Source: a candidate division WOR-3 bacterium
GTDB lineage: Bacteria; Hydrothermota; Tepidihabitantia; Tepidihabitantales; Tepidihabitantaceae
Length of the DNA: 38,547 bases
Direction of reading: 5' to 3'
Assembly (NCBI GenBank): GCA_016867815.1
Contig: VGIR01000021.1
Location: 1-38,547 of the forward strand
Below are positions 22,215 to 30,198 of this stretch, one piece after another. The notes under the pieces were generated by a model that was not told the DNA's origin, made no database searches, and was given only the letters and a program-made list of their open reading frames with translations. A program made the position numbers and the translations under genes. The stretch's first letter is position 1; each line of letters starts with the position of its first letter.

Positions 22215-24310
22215 AAGGACGCGCTGTCCGACAGGGGCCGCCGAGGCCAAGTAGCAGGGACGAAGAACAAGACGGATTCGGCATGGGACGTTTACGCTCC
22301 GCCATTCGTCGCTCGCGGTTCGTCATTCGGACTTATCTTGTCCTCTGCACGTTGTCCTTCGCACTTGGCTCCGTTTGGACGGTCGACGGCACCGATAGCC
22401 TGCTGCAGCACCTCGATCACATCGAGTTTGAGAACGTGTCAATTCACTCCGGAGGAACGGTCACCCTTTCCCCCGCCCTCACCGCCATGCCATTCGTCGA
22501 CGTGGCCGCAGTCTGGTCCACAGTCGGCGACCGCAACGGAAACGTGTACGTTGCGACCGGTAATCGGGGACGCCTCTATCGCATCGGCCGCAGCGGAAAG
22601 CCGGAGGTCATGTTGGATTCCGGGGCCGGCGAGGTCCTAGCCCTTACCGCAGACGCTGCCGGGATAGTCTACTGCGGCACTACCCCTGCCGGTAAGGTCT
22701 ACCGCATCCGTCCCGGGGAAAGACCGGAGCTTTTCTGCTCCACCGGTGAGAACTACGTATTCAGCCTGCTCGCCGCTCCCACCTCCGCCTCTGGCCCGGC
22801 GGCCCTGTTCGCCGCCACCGGCGAACACGGCAAACTGCTCCGCATTACCGCCGACGGCAAGGCGACCGAAGTGTTCGCAGCGCCACAGGCACACCTTACC
22901 ACTATGACCTGGCTCGTTCCCGGCAGGGAACTGCTGGTCGGAACGTCACCTGACGGGGTCGTGTATCGTCTCAGCTTCACTCCGGGCTCTTCCAGCCCGG
23001 ACGTGTCGGTGATCTACGACACGCCTCTTAACGAGGTGAAGGTAATCGCTGCGGACGCCTCCGGCCGGGTATACATCGGCGCCAATGCCGGCAGTGACAC
23101 CGACGACTCGGCCCGTGCGGGCGTGTACCTGGTTGACCGGTCCGGTGTTCGCCGTTGGTTCTGGCCGGCACCCGACTCGATGGTCTACGCTATGTCGTTC
23201 GTCGAGTCGCCGGGGCCGTCTCGGCTGCTCGTCGCCACAGGTAACAAGGCCACGGTCTACGAACTCGATACACTCGGCCGCGTATCGGTCCGGTACCGGC
23301 TGAAAGAAACCCAGGCGCTCTGTCTGACGTCGCCGAAGAGCGGTCTTCAGATTGGCACCGGGAATCCGGGCAAGCTCTATCAGGCCGCCTCGAGCTACGC
23401 CGATTCCGGCTTCATCACCTCGACGCCGTATGACTGCACCAATCCGGCCTTGTTCGGTACACTCGTCCACCGGGCGAATGTGCCCGCAGGAACCGCGTTG
23501 GCCTTCGAGACTCGGTCAGGCAACTCTGAGAAGCCGGATTCGACCTGGAGCCGGTGGTCGGCGGCAACCCCGGGGATTACCTCTCCATCCCGTCGGTACA
23601 TCCAGTGGCGCTGCCGCATGCGCACGTCATTTCCCAACCTCACGCCCGCACTGCGGCGGGCCGACGTCCACTTCCGCTCGGCCAATCTCGCCCCCGTCAT
23701 CAAGAAACTCGACATATCCCAACCGTCGCTCGATGACGTGGCAAAAGGACTGGGCAAACCTTCGCGCCAGGTCACGTGGGATGCAACTGACCAGGATTCC
23801 GACTCGCTCTCGTTCACGATCTTCTTTCGTAGCGAGACCGAGACATCCTGGCTGCGGGTGGGACGCGATGTGACGGACAGCCGCTTCGAACTTGACACGC
23901 GGTCCCTCCCTGATGGCTGGTACGAACTCAAGCTGGTGGCGAGTGACGGACCCACTGAGCCGGCCGGAACTGCCCTGGCCGCCGAGAGAGTGAGCCGACC
24001 GTTCATGGTTGACAACACCGCTCCAACCGTGACCGGGCTGAAGACCGGTACGCCTGACCCGAAGTCCGGGCTCTGTCGGGTCAGCTTCTCGGCACAGGAT
24101 GCTCTCTCCACCATTGCGGCGGCCCGGGTGACGGTCAACGCCGGCGACTGGGTGATACTTGAGCCTCAGGACAGGGTATTCGACTCCGGCACGGAGGCAT
24201 TCTCGGCGGAGGTCAAGCTGACAGCGGGCGCAAATGCGGTCAGCGTCTGGGTTGCCGACGCGCAAGGAAACGTAGGCGCAGCTCGGACGATCGTCCGCCT
24301 CCGTCAGTGA
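22211..24310 (+). CDS. Exported beta-propeller plus Ig-like domain protein
   Basis: 699 residues. ATG 22211 overlaps the S55 stop and has GGAGG (22199-22203) 7 nt upstream, so the start is firm. It gives an unusually long charged N terminus (about 37 residues) before the signal segment (TYLVLCTLSFALGSVW). Part of that lead (SAIRRSRFVIR) is encoded by a four-unit 7-nt array (22302-22329). Residues about 80-400 are propeller blades (GNVYVATGNRGRLYRIGRSG, TTPAGKVYRI, LLVGTSPDGVVYRL). Residues about 490-699 are fibronectin/Ig-like, with an OmpL47-like end (FMVDNTAPTVTGLKT, ANAVSVWVADAQGN). Probably cell-surface or periplasmic. Coupling suggests it works with the S55 protein. Confidence 0.75.
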   Translation: MKGRAVRQGPPRPSSRDEEQDGFGMGRLRSAIRRSRFVIRTYLVLCTLSFALGSVWTVDGTDSLLQHLDHIEFENVSIHSGGTVTLSPALTAMPFVDVAAVWSTVGDRNGNVYVATGNRGRLYRIGRSGKPEVMLDSGAGEVLALTADAAGIVYCGTTPAGKVYRIRPGERPELFCSTGENYVFSLLAAPTSASGPAALFAATGEHGKLLRITADGKATEVFAAPQAHLTTMTWLVPGRELLVGTSPDGVVYRLSFTPGSSSPDVSVIYDTPLNEVKVIAADASGRVYIGANAGSDTDDSARAGVYLVDRSGVRRWFWPAPDSMVYAMSFVESPGPSRLLVATGNKATVYELDTLGRVSVRYRLKETQALCLTSPKSGLQIGTGNPGKLYQAASSYADSGFITSTPYDCTNPALFGTLVHRANVPAGTALAFETRSGNSEKPDSTWSRWSAATPGITSPSRRYIQWRCRMRTSFPNLTPALRRADVHFRSANLAPVIKKLDISQPSLDDVAKGLGKPSRQVTWDATDQDSDSLSFTIFFRSETETSWLRVGRDVTDSRFELDTRSLPDGWYELKLVASDGPTEPAGTALAAERVSRPFMVDNTAPTVTGLKTGTPDPKSGLCRVSFSAQDALSTIAAARVTVNAGDWVILEPQDRVFDSGTEAFSAEVKLTAGANAVSVWVADAQGNVGAARTIVRLRQ

Positions 24311-24318
24311 CCATTTCG

Positions 24319-24466
24319 CAGTTTGCAGTCTGCAGTTCCGAATTCGCACTTCTGCCTTCTCGATTCTGCATTCTGACTTCTGCCTTGATCCGCACACTCT
24401 ATCCCTCTGTCCCTTTATCCCTGTCCGGCCCAAACCCTTGAGCCCCAGGACCCCCGAACCCCTGGC
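24319..24466 (+). repeat. Three successive tandem arrays (7, 8 and 8 nt)
   Basis: 24319-24388: ten contiguous 7-nt units without indel, starting CAGTTTG, CAGTCTG and drifting to a NNNTTCT consensus. 24400-24423: three 8-nt units of the TATCCCTN type. 24435-24466: four 8-nt units starting with CCCC or CCCT. The last array contains the TTG start of archease (24438) and encodes its first residues. This is the richest example of the repeat class in the window. Confidence 0.85.
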
Positions 24467-24875
24467 CTATCGCCTTCTAGAACACACTTCCGATATCAGA
24501 GTGGAGATCTACGGCACCGATCTCAAGGAGCTCTTCGCCAACGCGGCAACCTGCCTGTTTGATCTGACCCTGGATCGGAAGAAGGTGCGCGTGGTCCGCT
24601 CCGTCCCGGTCTCTCTGGAATCGGCTGACCTGCCGGAGCTATTCCTCGACTGGCTGCGCGAGCTCCTATTCCTCTTTTCCGCCCACTCGCTCGCTATTCG
24701 CCAGGTAGAGATCGCCTCCGTCGAGCCGACCAAGGTCCAGGCAACCGTCTTTGGCGAGGAATTCGACGCCGGGCGCCACGGTCTCAAGGTCGAAGTCAAG
24801 ACACCGACCTATCACGAGTACCGGATCGACACGACCGACGAAGGCTACCAGGCCACAATTGTCCTTGACGTCTAG
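24438..24875 (+). CDS. Archease
   Basis: 145 residues. The archease fold is clear: YRLLEHTSDIRVEIYGTDLKELFANAA at the start, LFLDWLRELLFLFSAH in the middle, and TPTYHEYRIDTTDEGYQATIVLDV at the end, with the conserved Asp of EHT-x-D and the terminal Asp of LDV as metal-site residues. Archease activates the RNA ligase RtcB by promoting guanylylation and multiple turnover. No rtcB gene is in this window. The only start upstream of the domain is TTG 24438, which lies in an 8-nt repeat array; the first ten residues (SPRTPEPLA) are repeat-encoded and not part of the usual fold. Confidence 0.88.
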   Translation: MSPRTPEPLAYRLLEHTSDIRVEIYGTDLKELFANAATCLFDLTLDRKKVRVVRSVPVSLESADLPELFLDWLRELLFLFSAHSLAIRQVEIASVEPTKVQATVFGEEFDAGRHGLKVEVKTPTYHEYRIDTTDEGYQATIVLDV

Positions 24876-24888
24876 AAACTGGAAAGGG

Positions 24889-26055
24889 TCAGGCTCGCCG
24901 ATTCCAGATCGGCGATATTGAACGGAGCCGGGCCACTACTTTGTCGAAAACCTCAATGGTGTAGTCTATCTCGGCCTCGGTGTTGCCCGGCCCGAACGAC
25001 AGCCGCACCGGCGAGTTGGCGAAGAGCGGCGGAATGCCTATCGCCTTGATCGTCGGCGAAGGCTCGGCGCTCCCGGTCGAGCAGGCCGACCCGGACGCCA
25101 CTGCCACACCCTCCATGTCGAGGTTCATCAGCAGAGCCTCACCCTCAACGTAGCCGACGCAGACGTGGCAGATGTTCGGCAGGCGTTTGTCGGGATGACC
25201 GTCCAGAATGAGCTCAGGAACGCGCGCCATTATCGCCTGCTCCAGCCGGTCGCGCAACTTGCGCTCGTGTTCGGCGTTCTGCTGCCATTCGGCCTTGAGG
25301 ATCTCGCACGCCTTGCCGAGGCCAGCTATGCCGATGACGTTCTCGGTTCCGCCGCGCAGTCCCTTCTCCTGGTGGCCGCCGTGCACCAGCGGGTGGATCT
25401 TCGTACCCTCGCGGATATACAGCGCGCCCACGCCTTTCGGACCCTGCAGCTTGTGCGCGGAAATGGTCAGCAGGTCGACGCCCAACTCCTTGACATCGAC
25501 CCTCATCTTGCCGGCCGCGGCCACCGCGTCGGTATGGCTGGTAACCCCGGCTTCGCGGCAAATCCGGGCAATCTCGGCAACCGGCTCGATCGTCCCGATC
25601 TCGTTGTTGGCGAGCATCACCGAGACCAGCGCCGTCTCCGGCGTCAAAGCCTGCTTCGCCGCGTCCGGGTCAACTAGACCATAGCGGTCAACCGGCAGGT
25701 ACGTCGCCCGGAATCCCACCGACTCGAGATACCGACAACTCTCCAGTACCGCACTGTGCTCAATGGCACTGCAGACAACGTGTTTTCCGTGGTCTGCCCG
25801 AGCGAAAGCCGTGCCTTTCACGGCCCAGTTATCCGCCTCGCTGCCTCCGCCTGTGAAGAAGATCTCTTCGGGACTGGCCCCCAGAAACGTGGCGACCTGC
25901 TCCCGCGCTTCCGCCATAGTCTCCGCGCACTCCCGGCCGAAGCTGTGTATGTTGGACGGATTACCGAAGACTTCATGCAGGTACGGTTCCATCGCCGCTG
26001 CGACGCGTGGGTCGACCGGCGTGGTCGAGTTGTTGTCGAGGTATACCCTGGTCAT
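24889..26055 (-). CDS. nifS: Cysteine desulfurase (NifS/IscS-like)
   Basis: 388 residues, a class V PLP enzyme that takes sulfur from cysteine for Fe-S clusters and thiolated molecules. Visible: YLDNNSTTPVDP at the start, His100 stacking over PLP, Asn151, Asp176 (HTDA), the PLP lysine Lys202 (SAHKLQGPKG), HGGHQEKGLRGGTEN, and catalytic Cys325 in SGSACSTGSAEPS. The short gap before Cys and the SGSACS context fit the IscS/NifS group. Oddity: the usual HTDAVQ has Ala at 179 instead of the Gln that contacts PLP. The gene follows lspA by 6 nt. No iscU or nifU homologue is adjacent. Confidence 0.93.
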   Translation of the reverse strand: MTRVYLDNNSTTPVDPRVAAAMEPYLHEVFGNPSNIHSFGRECAETMAEAREQVATFLGASPEEIFFTGGGSEADNWAVKGTAFARADHGKHVVCSAIEHSAVLESCRYLESVGFRATYLPVDRYGLVDPDAAKQALTPETALVSVMLANNEIGTIEPVAEIARICREAGVTSHTDAVAAAGKMRVDVKELGVDLLTISAHKLQGPKGVGALYIREGTKIHPLVHGGHQEKGLRGGTENVIGIAGLGKACEILKAEWQQNAEHERKLRDRLEQAIMARVPELILDGHPDKRLPNICHVCVGYVEGEALLMNLDMEGVAVASGSACSTGSAEPSPTIKAIGIPPLFANSPVRLSFGPGNTEAEIDYTIEVFDKVVARLRSISPIWNRRA

Positions 26056-26061
26056 GGCCGG

Positions 26062-26613
26062 CTACTCTCCTTCTGCCGCTGCGGCTGCGACTCGCGACGG
26101 AACTGGCAGCTTCGCGGACTTGGGCCGCAACAGCTCGCGTCCCAGCAGCACGGCAGCTCCGATGAACACGAACGCATCGGCGAGATTGAACACGGCCCAG
26201 GGGATGACGGAAACCCGGTTGAACAGAACCAGCGGGTGGCCGGGTATGTCAAAGAGCAGGAAGTCTATCACGTAGCTCAGTCCGGCCCGGTCAATCACGT
26301 TGCCTAGCGCCCCGCTCAGAATCAGGCCAAACGCAGTTGCCGACCACCGGTCATGAGCGCGAAGGCCGAACCAGGCCACGAGCGCGGCCGCCGACAGGGG
26401 CAGCACGAAGTACATGAACGGCGGCCCGTAGTTGAGGCTGAAGAGACCATGCGGGTTCATGGCGTACGTTACCCTCAGCACTTCTCCAATCAGACCGTAC
26501 TCGCGGCCGTCACGGAATGCGCCGCTGGTGAACAACCCATGCACGATGAGCTTGGGAATCCGGTCCGCTACCAGACCGAGAATCGCGGCCCAGATGAAGA
26601 ACTTGCGGCTCAT
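26062..26613 (-). CDS. lspA: Lipoprotein signal peptidase II
   Basis: 183 residues from ATG 26613. An upstream in-frame TTG is less likely because the promoter -10 ends 6 nt before this ATG. There are four hydrophobic segments. Catalytic aspartates are Asp108 (GALGNVIDR) and Asp146 (FNLADAFVF); NPHGLFSL matches the NxGxAFS motif, and ADRIPK is a variant of the usual DxxTK. The enzyme cleaves lipoprotein signal peptides at the lipid-modified Cys, consistent with the lipoprotein encoded at 10007. It heads a two-gene unit with nifS. The C-terminal tail is Ala-rich and charged. Confidence 0.9.
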   Translation of the reverse strand: MSRKFFIWAAILGLVADRIPKLIVHGLFTSGAFRDGREYGLIGEVLRVTYAMNPHGLFSLNYGPPFMYFVLPLSAAALVAWFGLRAHDRWSATAFGLILSGALGNVIDRAGLSYVIDFLLFDIPGHPLVLFNRVSVIPWAVFNLADAFVFIGAAVLLGRELLRPKSAKLPVPSRVAAAAAEGE

Positions 26614-26619
26614 CACCAA

Positions 26620-26648
26620 AGCCTATCTCTGCCTGAGCGGAGAGTCAA
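26620..26648 (-). promoter_or_regulatory. Promoter of lspA-nifS (leaderless)
   Basis: Minus strand: -35 TTGACT (26648-26643), 17-nt spacer, -10 TAGGCT (26625-26620). ATG 26613 is 6 nt downstream. Confidence 0.55.
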
Positions 26649-26665
26649 GGAACGGGCCCCAAACA

Positions 26666-26775
26666 CGAAACTCGAAGTCCGAATGACGATTGAATGACGA
26701 AACCCGAAGCCCGAATTCGAGCTTCAGGTCATTCGAGTTTCACTCGTCATTCGAGTTTCGTTATTCGGACTTTCC
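26666..26775. repeat. Facing 7-nt arrays between divergent genes
   Basis: The left half (26666-26711) has CGAANNN units (CGAAACT, CGAAGTC, CGAATGA), broken by one 11-nt unit. The right half (26729-26767) holds the inverse type (TCATTCG, AGTTTCG). The two halves face across CGAATTCGAG and could form a long imperfect hairpin. It lies between the promoters of lspA and nnr. Confidence 0.8.
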
Positions 26776-26781
26776 ACTCGG

Positions 26782-26809
26782 TTGACACCCTCCAGCACGG
26801 TTCTATAAT
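26782..26809 (+). promoter_or_regulatory. Promoter of the NAD(P)H-hydrate repair gene
   Basis: Both hexamers match consensus exactly: -35 TTGACA (26782-26787), 16-nt spacer, -10 TATAAT (26804-26809). ATG 26821 is 11 nt downstream, leaving a leader of only about 4-5 nt. Confidence 0.8.
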
Positions 26810-26820
26810 CACTCACCGTC

Positions 26821-28479
26821 ATGCAGCACCTAGTCACCGCGGCCCAGATGCAGGAACTGGACCGCCGCACCATTGCTGAGTACGGAATCCCGGGCCTGAC
26901 TCTGATGGAGAACGCCGGCCGGGGCGTTGTTGAGTCCATGGAGAAACATCTTGGCACCATTGCCGGAACCCGGCCGCTGGTTGTCTGCGGCAAAGGCAAC
27001 AACGGCGGCGATGGATTTGTGGTCGCCCGGCTGCTGCTGGCAAAGAACGCGAAGCCGGACTGCGTCCTGCTCGGACGGGCCGCCGACATCACCGGCGACG
27101 CACTCTTCAACTACAGACTGCTCGCCGAATCGGGCCTCAACGTTCACGAAGCATCGTCTGGCGCCGACATCGAGCCACTGTTCCAGAACCGGAAGCTCAT
27201 TGTCGATGCGGTATTCGGCACCGGGCTGACCCGCGCTCCGTCTGGGCTTGCCGCCGACGCAATCCCGCTCATCAACAACTCCCGCGCATACGTCGTCGCC
27301 GTCGACCTCCCCTCCGGACTCCGGTCCGATACCGGCGTGCCGTACGACCCGTGCGTTCGAGCCGACCTGACCGTCACCATGGCGTGGCCCAAGCTTGGGC
27401 TCTGGCTGTACCCGGGGCGGACGCTGGCTGGAAAGGTCGAAGTCGTGGACATCGGAATGCCGGGGACGAAGAACCAGGGACCGGTGCCCAAGGACGAAGC
27501 ACCGGCCTTCCTGCTCGATGCCGATCATGTCCGCTCGATTCTGCCCCGCCGCAGGCCGGACGGCAACAAGGGAACATTCGGTCGGGCGCTCTTGATCGTC
27601 GGTTCGCGAAGCTACTCCGGCGCTGCCATCCTTGCCGGAAGAACCGCGGTTAGATCCGGGTGCGGAATCGTCCAACTGGCCGTACCGGAGGGAATCATCG
27701 ACGTTGTGGCCTCCAGTGTGGTCGAGGCGGTCAAGTCTTCGCAACCTCAGACCGCAGACGCCACGCTATCTCCGGCCGCGCTTGAATCACTACTGGACAT
27801 GAGCACCGAAGCACAGGCAATCGCCATCGGTCCCGGCATCGGAACTGACCGGCGTACCCAGAAGCTGGAACTCGACTTCCTGGCCGAGGTCGAGAAGCCG
27901 ACGGTAGTTGACGCCGACGGTCTCAACAACCTCGTGGGTCGCCTGGACCTGCTGCCACGTATCAAGCCGCCAATGGTCCTTACCCCTCACCCCGGTGAGT
28001 TCGCGCGCCTGACCGGGATCAAGCCCGCGGACGCCAACGCCGACCGCGTCGGCCTGTCCCGCAAGTTCGCAGTCGAGCACAAAGTCGTGCTCGTGCTCAA
28101 AGGCGCCTCGACCGTGGTCGCGGCTCCGGACGGGCGGGTCTTCGTCAACCCGACCGGCAACTCCGGCCTGGCCACAGGAGGCACGGGTGACGTCCTGACC
28201 GGTCTCATTGTCGGCCTTATGGCACAGGGCATGTCCCCGCTCGAAGCGTCCTGCGCCGGCGTCTTTCTCCACGGTCTTGCCGCTGATATCGCTGCGCAAT
28301 CACTCACCGAGTACTGCCTCACGGCCGGCGACCTGCCCGACTTTCTGCCGAAGGCGTATGCAGCCGTACTGAGAGATGGATCCGAGGGCTCAAGGGCTGG
28401 ACTCAACGGCCCCTGTCTGACAGAGCAGGAGTTCCGGTCTATACCGCACCCAGGGACCCCAGGACCTCTGTACCCGTAG
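26821..28479 (+). CDS. nnr: Bifunctional NAD(P)H-hydrate epimerase/dehydratase
   Basis: 552 residues, two fused domains. Residues 1-220 are the YjeF_N epimerase (LMENAGRG, VVCGKGNNGGDGFVVAR, DAVFGTGLTR, VVAVDLPSGLRSDTG), which interconverts R and S NAD(P)HX. Residues about 235-510 are the ADP-dependent dehydratase, a ribokinase-like fold (NKGTFGRALLIVGS, AIAIGPGIGTD, VLTPHPGEFARLTG), with catalytic-type Asp457 in ATGGTGDVLTG. Together they repair damaged NAD(P)H. The length fits the E. coli protein apart from a C-terminal tail (PHPGTPGPLYP) encoded by an 8-nt repeat array that also contains the TAG stop. The propeller gene follows 6 nt later. Confidence 0.93.
   Translation: MQHLVTAAQMQELDRRTIAEYGIPGLTLMENAGRGVVESMEKHLGTIAGTRPLVVCGKGNNGGDGFVVARLLLAKNAKPDCVLLGRAADITGDALFNYRLLAESGLNVHEASSGADIEPLFQNRKLIVDAVFGTGLTRAPSGLAADAIPLINNSRAYVVAVDLPSGLRSDTGVPYDPCVRADLTVTMAWPKLGLWLYPGRTLAGKVEVVDIGMPGTKNQGPVPKDEAPAFLLDADHVRSILPRRRPDGNKGTFGRALLIVGSRSYSGAAILAGRTAVRSGCGIVQLAVPEGIIDVVASSVVEAVKSSQPQTADATLSPAALESLLDMSTEAQAIAIGPGIGTDRRTQKLELDFLAEVEKPTVVDADGLNNLVGRLDLLPRIKPPMVLTPHPGEFARLTGIKPADANADRVGLSRKFAVEHKVVLVLKGASTVVAAPDGRVFVNPTGNSGLATGGTGDVLTGLIVGLMAQGMSPLEASCAGVFLHGLAADIAAQSLTEYCLTAGDLPDFLPKAYAAVLRDGSEGSRAGLNGPCLTEQEFRSIPHPGTPGPLYP
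28448..28479 (+). repeat. Period-8 array encoding the end of nnr
   Basis: Four 8-nt units beginning ACC (ACCCAGGG, ACCCCAGG, two looser copies). The final unit ends in the TAG stop codon. The array lies beyond the conserved dehydratase fold. Confidence 0.65.
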
Positions 28480-28485
28480 TCCTCT

Positions 28486-29937
28486 ATGCTGCCCCTACTT
28501 CTCTTCTCCCTCCTCTCTATGTACCGTTCGGAGAACTGGCAGGTCTTTCCATCAATGGACGAAATCCGCTGCATCTCGAGCACCGGATCGGAAGTATACG
28601 TGGCGGTACCGGCCGGCGTCTGCGTCCTCGGCCGCCCCCGCTACGGCCTTGTTCGAACCCTGAACTCGGCTGATGGCATAGCGGGCGAAGTCCAGCTCTG
28701 CGCCCACAACCCTTCGCGCGGCGACGTCTTCATCACTACCGATGAGCACATCTATCGCTTCATCCCATCCACGGCCAGGGTCGAAGAACTCGCCGCGCCT
28801 TTCAAGACAGTTTCGTCCATCGGCATCGCCGACAGCGGTGCCTTCTTCGAAACCGATGCCGGGCTCTTCTTCCGTGCCCGCAGCGCCGTCGAATTCGCGG
28901 CCACGGCCGAGTTGCCACCCGACTTGCTCTGGTATGGCGGAAGAGACACAATCGAGCCGCGTGACTTCCCGTTCCTCTCCCCCTACTTCGTCATGGACGA
29001 ACAACTCCTCAACCATCCGGTTACCCTCGTACGACCAGACAAAGGCAACAAGCGCCTTTTTGCCGCGGCTCAGGGTTACGGTATTCTCGTCTACAACCTC
29101 CGCACCGGATTCAGCGAGTCGCACATCCGCTTCGGCCCGTCCCGGACCGCGGTCCGGCGCATCGCCCGGCTCGACAACCGGCTCTGGCTGGTCGGCGGCG
29201 AGACCGCGGTCGCGCTTGACTCAGCCGGCAACTGGAACTACTTCCTGACTCGGCCCGGCGACCTCTCGACCGGTGGGTTCCGGCTCCTGTTCGGCAACGT
29301 CACCAACCTCGATCGGAGCGAAGGCCTGAGTGCCTTGCTCGCCGACTCGGCCGGCCTGCTGCTCGGCACCAACTACGGCATCTACTCCCTCGGCTCGGAC
29401 AACAAGCTGGCACAACTGCTCAGCCTTCCCCGGCGGGTCAGCGGCCTGCTGAGGATAGGCGACTCCCTCCTGTTTGGCACCGAGCAGGGCCTGTTCCTTG
29501 CGACCGGGGACAGCGTCGTCGGATACGGCGACCCGTACGGTGAGACCGACTGGGGCGTCTTCGACATCACGCGGGCGGCCAATGGCACCGCCTATTTCGG
29601 CACGCTCGGCGGCGTCGTCTCGCGCACCGCTGACGGCCGCTGGTTCCGCTACGTCCCGCCCGGCTTCGACCTGAAGCAGCCGGTGTCCGCACTCGCCGCT
29701 GCCGGCACCCGCGTCTTCATGGCCACCCCGTCACTCCCCAACCCCTCGCCCTTCGCCACTCGCCCCTCCTCCGCAATCACCGTCCTCGACACGAAGGACA
29801 ACTCCTGGACCACGATTGACGCAACCCGTGGCCTTCCCGTCTCGGAAATCAACTCCCTCTACGCCGACGACCGCTACCTGTGGATTGCCTCGCCCCGCGT
29901 GGTCGTCCGGTTGGACTACACCCGGGAACTACGCTAG
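28486..29937 (+). CDS. Exported beta-propeller protein
   Basis: 483 residues. A short hydrophobic N terminus (MLPLLLFSLLSMY) suggests export, though the charged n-region is missing and the cleavage site is unclear. The rest is propeller blades of about 40-45 residues, with motifs like GSEVYVAVPAGVCVLGR, GLLLGTNYGIYSLG, DSLLFGTEQGLFLATGD and AYFGTLGGVVSRTADGRW, similar to two-component-regulator propellers. No sorting domain at the C terminus. A Pro/Ser-rich linker (SLPNPSPFATRPSS) is encoded by 7-nt repeat units (about 29745-29772). Starts 6 nt after nnr, so likely the same operon. Function unknown. Confidence 0.72.
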   Translation: MLPLLLFSLLSMYRSENWQVFPSMDEIRCISSTGSEVYVAVPAGVCVLGRPRYGLVRTLNSADGIAGEVQLCAHNPSRGDVFITTDEHIYRFIPSTARVEELAAPFKTVSSIGIADSGAFFETDAGLFFRARSAVEFAATAELPPDLLWYGGRDTIEPRDFPFLSPYFVMDEQLLNHPVTLVRPDKGNKRLFAAAQGYGILVYNLRTGFSESHIRFGPSRTAVRRIARLDNRLWLVGGETAVALDSAGNWNYFLTRPGDLSTGGFRLLFGNVTNLDRSEGLSALLADSAGLLLGTNYGIYSLGSDNKLAQLLSLPRRVSGLLRIGDSLLFGTEQGLFLATGDSVVGYGDPYGETDWGVFDITRAANGTAYFGTLGGVVSRTADGRWFRYVPPGFDLKQPVSALAAAGTRVFMATPSLPNPSPFATRPSSAITVLDTKDNSWTTIDATRGLPVSEINSLYADDRYLWIASPRVVVRLDYTRELR

Positions 29938-29973
29938 CCGGCCCGCACCGACCGCTGCCTGCGGCCTTCTCCT

Positions 29974-30198
29974 CTACCTCGCAGCAATGACCCCGGTGAC
30001 GCTTGCTTCATCCCTCATCACGCTCGGCGCCCCTTGCGCGAAGTACTCGTCGGGCGCCAGCGTCCACGCGTCATTCGCGCCTGACTGCAGGTCCATCGCC
30101 TTCCGCCCACTGATGTCAATCAGGGCGCTTGTGCTTGGGCTTGCGCTTCCCGGCAGGAATAGCACGCCGCGGCCGACGGAACACCGAAAGCCGTTGCT
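29974..30198 (-). pseudogene. Orphan, decayed C-terminal sorting-type domain
   Basis: Directly after the TAG of the gene at 30199, the same reading frame continues open on the minus strand to a stop near 29974. It encodes RGVLFLPGSASPSTSALIDI, then SGRKAMDLQSGANDAW, clearly the sorting-type domain seen in the YVTN proteins at 34604 and 35696. The signature PGVYFVR has decayed to APDEYFAQ, and the end is unlike any paralogue. A 6-nt repeat array (30125-30148, four GNGCTT-type units) replaces the usual 7-nt one. It is a relic of a lost gene or of a second, tandem domain of the neighbour. Confidence 0.7.

Noticed and set aside
24319-24466. CRISPR array
   Set aside because: Units are 7-8 nt, contiguous and degenerate. 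There are no 25-40 nt identical repeats separated by unique spacers.
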